A stretch of 5,280 nucleotides of DNA from DASPKA01 sp035628335. GTDB lineage: Bacteria; Patescibacteriota; Doudnabacteria; UBA920. Position numbers and translations under genes: made by a program. The notes under the pieces are model-generated. The model was not told the origin of the DNA. It was given only the letters and a program-made list of their open reading frames with translations, and ran no database searches. The stretch covers positions 1-5,280 of the forward strand of contig DASPKA010000035.1 of assembly GCA_035628335.1 (NCBI GenBank), in the 5' to 3' direction. Positions 1-2,980 of the stretch are shown here, piece by piece (position 1 is the stretch's first letter; each line of letters begins with the position of its first letter).

Positions 1-10
1 TCTCAGTCAT
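1..10 (-). CDS. Start of a minus-strand gene running off the left edge (partial)
   Basis: Reading the minus strand, ATG at 10-8 is followed by ACT and GAG, giving Met-Thr-Glu before the window ends. The only evidence for a gene is the ribosome site: AAGGAGG lies six bases upstream, as strong as the site of the kinase gene next door. It is the next gene downstream of the regulator/kinase pair on the same strand, but a terminator at 96-136 stands between them, so it probably has its own promoter in the roughly 85 bases between. I found no convincing -35/-10 pair there. The product cannot be guessed from three residues. Confidence 0.6.
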
Positions 11-16
11 TCAAAA

Positions 17-22
17 CCTCCT
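17..22 (-). promoter_or_regulatory. Shine-Dalgarno site of the left-edge gene
   Basis: On the minus strand AGGAGG (preceded by another A) lies six bases before the ATG at 10-8. This site is the reason a gene start is called at the window edge and fixes its strand. Confidence 0.65.
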
Positions 23-95
23 TCACTGTAATTCTCCCTACAACCACACCCACACAAGTAACAGTGCAGACCTATCACGCGTATGGGTGCAGTCG

Positions 96-136
96 AAATG
101 AAAAGAGTGGCGGCGTAAAAGTTTACGCCGCAACTC
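96..136 (-). terminator. Intrinsic terminator of the regulator-kinase operon
   Basis: On the minus strand the arms GCGGCGTAAA (131-122) and TTTACGCCGC (119-110) are perfectly complementary over 10 bp. A one-base mismatch and a further 4-bp GAGT/ACTC pairing (136-133 with 108-105) extend the stem. It is followed directly by TTTT and then CATTT. The TAA stop codon of the kinase gene lies inside the left arm, so the terminator overlaps the last codons. On the plus strand no T-run follows the hairpin, so it should act only on minus-strand transcription and close the operon before the left-edge gene. Confidence 0.8.
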
Positions 137-1061
137 CAAGCAATGGAAAGTCAATAGGTGTTGGTAGTGCTACCTTCTTCGCAGCATATGAGGTGGCGTA
201 ACCGAGCGCATCTACTACCCGAGACTGGGTTAGTTCAGAGACGGTATTCACTCTAGAACCCGAGCCATTCTTTGAATAAATAATCTCGTGAGCTAGCGCT
301 CCCAAGAACGTATCCCCGGCAGCGATATCACACAGCTCCACTACTTTCACTGCAGGCAACTGGATGGCTTGGTTTTCAAAAGAAGCCTCGACTCCGTGTG
401 AGTTACACGTCACAACCACGAGTCTTGCTCCAAAGAAAGCATGCATCCACTCAAAGTCTGTTTCTTGGCTCCTATCTCGGAATTGCAGTATAGCCCGGTA
501 TTCATCTTGGTTACAAATAAAGATGTCTGCCAAACCTTCAAACTTACGGATGTCTTCAGAGTACACAAGAGTTTTTCCAGGTAGAAAAATTCTCTTGCCT
601 GGGATCCTTCCAAGCAATAGCTGAGAAAGATGCAGGTCTTGCGGGCTCGCTCCTACAGCAATCCGCCATGACTGATCATGGTCATTAAGCAACGGGATCA
701 ATATTTCGTCAGCAGTAGCAAGTGCTTGAGCTTTATACTCGCCTCTTCTACCAGTGAACATATCTGGAAATCCTTCTTTGTTGCTAACTTCAAACACCGT
801 AGCAGATGTTTTTAGTCTTACCACAATCGGTTCAACCCAGTTCTGCGAACTGAGCTTGCTTACGAGCATCTGACCCTCTTCGTCGTCACCTATAGTGATC
901 AAGGTGGTGACGCGTGTGTCACCATGCAAGTTCAGTACCCGAGTAATGGTTGCTGCAGAACCGCTAGGCTCTGCTTTGAACTGCAAGTTTCCTTGCGAAT
1001 CGTACCAGATTAAGGTCTGTAGGTCGGCATTAAAACCAACAACAACTGACGGCTTATTCAT
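123..1061 (-). CDS. PfkB-family sugar kinase (FruK/LacC-like)
   Basis: A cytoplasmic ATP-dependent kinase of the PfkB/ribokinase fold, 312 residues, the usual family length. The N-terminus (VVVGFNADLQTLIW, residues 6-19) resembles the opening strand of 1-phosphofructokinase and tagatose-6-phosphate kinase. Residues 33-47 (SGSAATITRVLNLHG) fill the place of the GGKGINVARVLxxLG substrate loop, but with a changed GG/K core. SWRIAVGASP (131-140) matches the central strand-loop. CNQDEY (183-188) is the family N-x-x-E magnesium/phosphate motif. DIAAGDTFLGAL (245-256) is the anion-hole signature with Asp250 as catalytic base, although the usual GAGD reads AAGD. The ATG at 1061 is chosen over an upstream TTG at 1067 because AGGAGG sits six bases before it. 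The gene lies 19 bases after the regulator and ends in a terminator, so they are probably co-transcribed. Family is clear; the substrate is not. Confidence 0.88.
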   Translation of the reverse strand: MNKPSVVVGFNADLQTLIWYDSQGNLQFKAEPSGSAATITRVLNLHGDTRVTTLITIGDDEEGQMLVSKLSSQNWVEPIVVRLKTSATVFEVSNKEGFPDMFTGRRGEYKAQALATADEILIPLLNDHDQSWRIAVGASPQDLHLSQLLLGRIPGKRIFLPGKTLVYSEDIRKFEGLADIFICNQDEYRAILQFRDRSQETDFEWMHAFFGARLVVVTCNSHGVEASFENQAIQLPAVKVVELCDIAAGDTFLGALAHEIIYSKNGSGSRVNTVSELTQSRVVDALGYATSYAAKKVALPTPIDFPLLGVAA

Positions 1062-1067
1062 TACCAA

Positions 1068-1073
1068 CCTCCT
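1068..1073 (-). promoter_or_regulatory. Shine-Dalgarno site deciding the kinase start
   Basis: AGGAGG on the minus strand, six bases before ATG at 1061-1059. A possible TTG start at 1067-1065 would directly abut this site with no spacer, so the ATG two codons later is preferred. Confidence 0.8.
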
Positions 1074-1080
1074 AGTAGTT

Positions 1081-1830
1081 TTATTTTATTGCTTCCCAAT
1101 TAGCCATGAAAATTAGCTTTTGGGTTTCATAAATTGCGCGGGATTGAATAACCACGCCCATAGTAGAAGCGCTGGACTCGTGGAGACTTATATGTGCAAC
1201 CTTGCCTGCATAAATGAGCTCATACGTTGCGTGCACATCTGACGTAGCTTTAAGCCATTTGCGCTCATCAAGTCCAACCAACCCTCCACCTTCCCCTATG
1301 GCCAGGGTCATTACTCGAATATTCCTTGCAATTCGTTTCTTAGTGAAGTCAGGCATTGCTTCAAAAACATTTTGCCTTAGCCCCGAAGCTGAGTAGACAT
1401 AATAGCAATTTTGTTGTTCCTCAGACAAGGTATCCAAGACATCTTGCAATATCTGTCTAATACCACTCTCCCCCTCGTATAATTTCACTAGTGGCCTACC
1501 GCCTTCTTTTTCAAACAAAGATTTCAGCTTGGGTAAATTCGCTTCTACCTCAGCAGAAACGAGGTCCAAAGCACTTTTCTTATGCTCAAGTACTTTCAGT
1601 AACTTCTCCGGAGGCTCAGGTGAAAAGTACTGATGCTTGTCTTTCTCAAAAAAAGTTACCAACCCCTGTTCCTGCAACGACTCTAAGATGTCATAACAAG
1701 TACCACGGTTTACCCCCGACTTCTCCGCAATAACTCGCACCGGCTGCGGACCCAACTCAACTAAAGCAGAATAAACCAAAATCTCTTTCTCACTCAACCC
1801 AATTTTTTGTAACAAATTTGTTAACAACAT
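1081..1830 (-). CDS. TrmB-family transcriptional regulator
   Basis: A 249-residue DNA-binding regulator. Residues 1-70 form a winged helix-turn-helix of the TrmB type: LSEKEILVYSALVELG (12-27), a turn with IAEKSGV (34-40), recognition helix NRGTCYDILESL (41-52) and wing VTFFEKDKHQYF (58-69). A charged helix with coiled-coil character follows (75-108, KLLKVLEHKKSALDL onward), as in dimerising TrmB proteins. From 114 the C-terminal effector domain begins with VKLYEGESGIRQIL, the typical opening of the TrmB PLD-like region. In known members this part senses sugars or other small molecules. The neighbour is a sugar kinase 19 bases downstream, so the regulator probably controls that operon and itself. 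The ATG at 1830 is the first possible start, since TAA lies in frame five codons upstream. It has no Shine-Dalgarno site, unlike the other genes here. The ligand is unknown. Confidence 0.87.
   Translation of the reverse strand: MLLTNLLQKIGLSEKEILVYSALVELGPQPVRVIAEKSGVNRGTCYDILESLQEQGLVTFFEKDKHQYFSPEPPEKLLKVLEHKKSALDLVSAEVEANLPKLKSLFEKEGGRPLVKLYEGESGIRQILQDVLDTLSEEQQNCYYVYSASGLRQNVFEAMPDFTKKRIARNIRVMTLAIGEGGGLVGLDERKWLKATSDVHATYELIYAGKVAHISLHESSASTMGVVIQSRAIYETQKLIFMANWEAIK
1811..1822. promoter_or_regulatory. 12-bp perfect palindrome at the start of the regulator gene
   Basis: AACAAATTTGTT is a perfect 12-bp dyad covering codons 3-7 of the regulator gene. Imperfect flanks (TTGT on one side, AACAA on the other) lengthen it. 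It could be an operator for autoregulation, but AT-rich sequence produces such palindromes by chance and the codons explain it equally well. Confidence 0.25.
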
Positions 1831-1871
1831 ATGCGTATAAATTTAGTACCAAAGAAAATCAGAGAGGGTAA

Positions 1872-1891
1872 ATTATATTGCCAGGGCAGTA
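1872..1891 (-). promoter_or_regulatory. TATAAT box with adjoining dyad (possible second promoter/operator)
   Basis: On the minus strand a perfect TATAAT lies at 1877-1872. It would start transcripts near 1865 and give a leader of only about 35 bases, but the -35 region 17 bases upstream (CATAAA) is poor. Overlapping it by two bases is the dyad TATTGCCAGGGCAGTA (1876-1891), symmetrical except for one pair. A regulator bound here would cover the -10 box. It does not match the published Thermococcales TrmB site (TATCAC-N5-GTGATA). Confidence 0.25.
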
Positions 1892-1915
1892 AGATTTATG
1901 GATTAGGCGATATAA

Positions 1916-1932
1916 AGAGATGAAACCTCTCT
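1916..1932. repeat. Short hairpin competing with the long-range stem
   Basis: AGAGA (1916-1920) and TCTCT (1928-1932) pair across a 7-base loop. The TCTCT side is part of the 1926-1936 arm of the long stem, so the two structures exclude each other. Five pairs alone is weak; its interest lies in the competition. Confidence 0.35.
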
Positions 1933-1940
1933 GATTAAAC

Positions 1941-1957
1941 AAGCATTTGCAATGCTT
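1941..1957. repeat. 7-bp hairpin in the leader
   Basis: AAGCATT (1941-1947) and AATGCTT (1951-1957) are perfectly complementary around a 3-base loop. In minus-strand RNA this is the first hairpin of the regulator leader and lies inside the short frame that follows AAGGAG. On the plus strand it is followed by AT-rich sequence without a clean T-run. Confidence 0.45.
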
Positions 1958-1996
1958 TAAATTTGATTATTTTCTCCTTAAAGTTTTTCTATTTTA

Positions 1997-2025
1997 AATA
2001 TATGTTCTTTTTTTTCCTTTGTCAA
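1997..2025 (-). promoter_or_regulatory. Sigma-70-type promoter for the regulator-kinase operon
   Basis: On the minus strand a perfect -35 box TTGACA (2025-2020) is followed after exactly 17 bases by TATATT (2002-1997), five of six matches to the -10 consensus. Transcription would begin near 1990 and read towards the regulator. It is the best promoter match I found in the intergenic region. Confidence 0.65.
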
Positions 2026-2028
2026 GTT

Positions 2029-2051
2029 TTTTCTACAAATTTTGTGGAAAA
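2029..2051. promoter_or_regulatory. 23-bp near-perfect palindrome between divergent promoters (candidate operator)
   Basis: Arms TTTTCTACAAA (2029-2039) and TTTGTGGAAAA (2041-2051) match at 10 of 11 positions around a central T at 2040. The dyad lies three bases upstream of the -35 box of the operon promoter. It also overlaps a weak plus-strand -35/-10 candidate (TTGTGG at 2042, TATAAA at 2064). Its place between divergent genes fits an operator for the TrmB-like protein or another dimeric regulator; the binding protein is unknown. Confidence 0.4.
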
Positions 2052-2112
2052 GTATAAAAAGGTTATAAATATAACAAAAAATCGTATCAATATTGAAGAA
2101 AAATTTCTAATT

Positions 2113-2141
2113 TTGAAATATTTATCGTAAATATAAGTAAT
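2113..2141 (+). promoter_or_regulatory. Candidate promoter of the hypothetical plus-strand gene
   Basis: TTGAAA (2113-2118, five of six to consensus) and AGTAAT (2136-2141, four of six) are separated by 17 bases. They would start transcription near 2148, about 28 bases before the ATG. An alternative is TTGTGG (2042-2047) with TATAAA (2064-2069), spaced 16. In such AT-rich sequence neither is decisive. Confidence 0.3.
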
Positions 2142-2146
2142 ACTTC

Positions 2147-2179
2147 ATGGTTGGAAAACCAAAAAAGGAGTTTTTATGA
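2147..2179 (+). other. Ten-codon upstream frame overlapping the next start (ATGA)
   Basis: ATG at 2147 opens a frame encoding MVGKPKKEFL, ending at TGA 2177-2179, which overlaps the ATG of the hypothetical gene in an ATGA junction. The frame runs through that gene's Shine-Dalgarno site. It has no Shine-Dalgarno site of its own, but it would lie at the very 5' end of a transcript from the 2113-2141 promoter. It may be a coupled leader peptide or chance. Confidence 0.2.
2165..2170 (+). promoter_or_regulatory. Shine-Dalgarno site of the hypothetical gene
   Basis: AAGGAG with five T bases before the ATG at 2176. It fixes the start of the 221-residue protein. Confidence 0.75.
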
Positions 2180-2841
2180 AAACATTCGAAGTGAGAATTC
2201 TTTGGCAAAAGAAGCGGGGCGCCGAAGGTGACAAAGAGTTCACTATGGACGCCAAAAATTTTGCTACTGCAAAAAATGAAGTAGCCGCTAAGCTTAGAAA
2301 GCTAGTCATAGCAAAACCTACCTTAAAATACTTGTATGCCCATGTAATCCCCTACAAAATGCCCACGCTTGCGCCTAAATGCGCTGTTCTCTCTAAGGAC
2401 ATCCGCATAAATCCGCAATTAGTCCTTACAAAACTTAGCAGTATATGGGAAGAGACTTTTATGAGCGAAAGCACGGGGCAACAGCTTCGCGCGTCTGAGC
2501 AACCATTCACCCAATGGAAGCTTTGCTTCTCAATGCGCCAAGGTAAAGTTTACCGCCCCATGGTCACCAAGCATTTCTATGCTTCCGACACAACTGACGC
2601 TCTTGCCAAAATTCTTGAGTTTGCAAAAGTATTTTGGAAATCAAAGGAAGGAAAGTACTTGTGGTATTTTGACGCTATGCCCTTTCTTGACACTAACCTA
2701 CTTGATGGCACAAGACTGGTACGGCTAAAGCGGCAGTACGAACAAAACAAAAAGCTCTTCCTTGCCTGCAAGGACCCAGCGGAATGTTTTGTGGTTGGGT
2801 ACGGACCAGATGCCTTACGTGCATTGGGAGAGCACCCATAA
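2176..2841 (+). CDS. Hypothetical protein, possibly with two copies of one alpha/beta unit
   Basis: A 221-residue protein that I do not recognise. It shows no signal peptide and no membrane segment and is rich in lysine and aromatic residues, so it is probably cytoplasmic. Two stretches look alike. Residues 4-61 (FEVRILW, KEFTMDAKNF, a helix through NEVAAKLRKL, then KYLYAHVIPY) and residues 114-171 (WKLCFSM, KHFYASDTT, a helix through DALAKILEFAKVF, then KYLWYFDAMPF) share the order strand, strand, helix, strand and the KxF, AK and KYL positions. This suggests an internal duplication joined by a linker (62-113). A charged C-terminal part (178-221) contains two cysteines (198 and 204). The start is supported by AAGGAG five bases upstream. 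It is transcribed away from the regulator and converges on the surface-protein gene. That it is a gene is well supported; no function is proposed. Confidence 0.75.
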   Translation: MKTFEVRILWQKKRGAEGDKEFTMDAKNFATAKNEVAAKLRKLVIAKPTLKYLYAHVIPYKMPTLAPKCAVLSKDIRINPQLVLTKLSSIWEETFMSESTGQQLRASEQPFTQWKLCFSMRQGKVYRPMVTKHFYASDTTDALAKILEFAKVFWKSKEGKYLWYFDAMPFLDTNLLDGTRLVRLKRQYEQNKKLFLACKDPAECFVVGYGPDALRALGEHP

Positions 2842-2845
2842 CTGT

Positions 2846-2880
2846 TATACAGGACTTACAAATACTGTAAGTTCTGTATA
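2846..2880. terminator. Strong 15-bp hairpin just after the hypothetical gene, without T-run
   Basis: TATACAGGACTTACA (2846-2860) pairs with TGTAAGTTCTGTATA (2866-2880) over 15 positions around a 5-base loop. Fourteen are Watson-Crick pairs and one is a G-U wobble on the plus strand. It starts four bases after the TAA. Neither side is followed by a T-run, so it is a poor intrinsic terminator on its own. It may protect the 3' end of the mRNA after termination at 2967 or be a protein-binding dyad. Confidence 0.5.
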
Positions 2881-2924
2881 TAGATCTCTTCCAAAAGCCC
2901 ACATTCCTAATTCTTACATTCCTT

Positions 2925-2967
2925 AAAATCCCACCTTAAGCCATCATAGCTATAAGGTGGGATTTTT
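2925..2967. terminator. Bidirectional intrinsic terminator between convergent genes
   Basis: AAAATCCCACCTTA (2925-2938) and TAAGGTGGGATTTT (2953-2966) are perfectly complementary over 14 bp. An inner AGC/GCT pairing (2939-2941 with 2949-2951) lengthens the stem around a single bulge and leaves a 7-base loop. The plus strand ends in TTTTT and the minus strand in TTTT, so it can stop both the hypothetical gene (from the left) and the surface-protein gene, whose TAA lies about 15 bases away. Confidence 0.85.
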
Positions 2968-2980
2968 ACAAAGCGAGCGT

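Larger units (their letters stand above)
1857..1936 (-). repeat. 11-bp perfect inverted repeat enclosing 58 bases
   Basis: AATCAGAGAGG at 1857-1867 is the exact reverse complement of CCTCTCTGATT at 1926-1936, with 58 bases between. In minus-strand RNA the arms would close a multibranch structure whose 3' arm is followed by TTCTTT, giving a terminator-like stem and U-rich tail 27 bases before the regulator's ATG. The arm ends do not extend further. The loop is long for an ordinary terminator and would need internal folding. Confidence 0.6.
1831..1990 (-). ncRNA. Structured 5' leader of the regulator-kinase operon (candidate cis-regulatory RNA)
   Basis: If transcription starts near 1990 from the promoter at 1997-2025, the regulator mRNA carries a leader of about 160 bases. 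Read on the minus strand it holds, in order: AAGGAG (1979-1974), a 7-bp hairpin (1957-1941), the 5' arm of an 11-bp long-range stem (1936-1926), a competing short-range partner (1920-1916), a dyad (1891-1876), the 3' arm of the long stem (1867-1857), and then a U-rich stretch (UUUUCUUU, the last two bases of the arm included) before the start codon. The arrangement of exclusive pairings plus a U-rich stretch resembles attenuators and riboswitches. I recognise no conserved core of a known class (purine, SAM, c-di-GMP, preQ1, fluoride, ykkC types). The function is inferred. Confidence 0.4.
1831..2175. other. AT-rich divergent intergenic region
   Basis: These 345 bases separate the minus-strand regulator and the plus-strand hypothetical gene and are far more AT-rich than the genes beside them. 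They contain the operon promoter and structured leader on the left, a T-rich tract around 2004-2020, a large palindrome at 2029-2051, and AT-rich sequence with weak plus-strand promoter candidates on the right. I see no tRNA, no insertion-sequence ends and no CRISPR-like repeats in it. Confidence 0.8.

Noticed and set aside
1..201. Plus-strand frame open from the left edge to TAA at 199-201 (66 codons), possible end of a convergent gene
   Set aside because: It overlaps the kinase gene by 79 bases and runs through the operon terminator. The minus-strand AAGGAGG plus ATG at 8-23 gives a better explanation of the edge. It remains a low-probability alternative that the neighbouring sequence would settle.
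1857..1936. Inverted repeat as ends of a small mobile element
   Set aside because: The enclosed 58 bases carry no coding capacity, no target-site duplication is visible, and the position in a promoter-driven leader fits RNA structure better.
1872..1990. Plus-strand small RNA ending at the 1941-1957 hairpin
   Set aside because: The hairpin is short and followed by mixed AT sequence rather than a T-run, and no good plus-strand promoter lies upstream.
2043..2051. TTTTCCACA on the minus strand, a match to the relaxed DnaA box TTWTNCACA in an AT-rich region
   Set aside because: It is a single box without a cluster and with no dnaA/dnaN neighbours. It is better explained as half of the 23-base palindrome.
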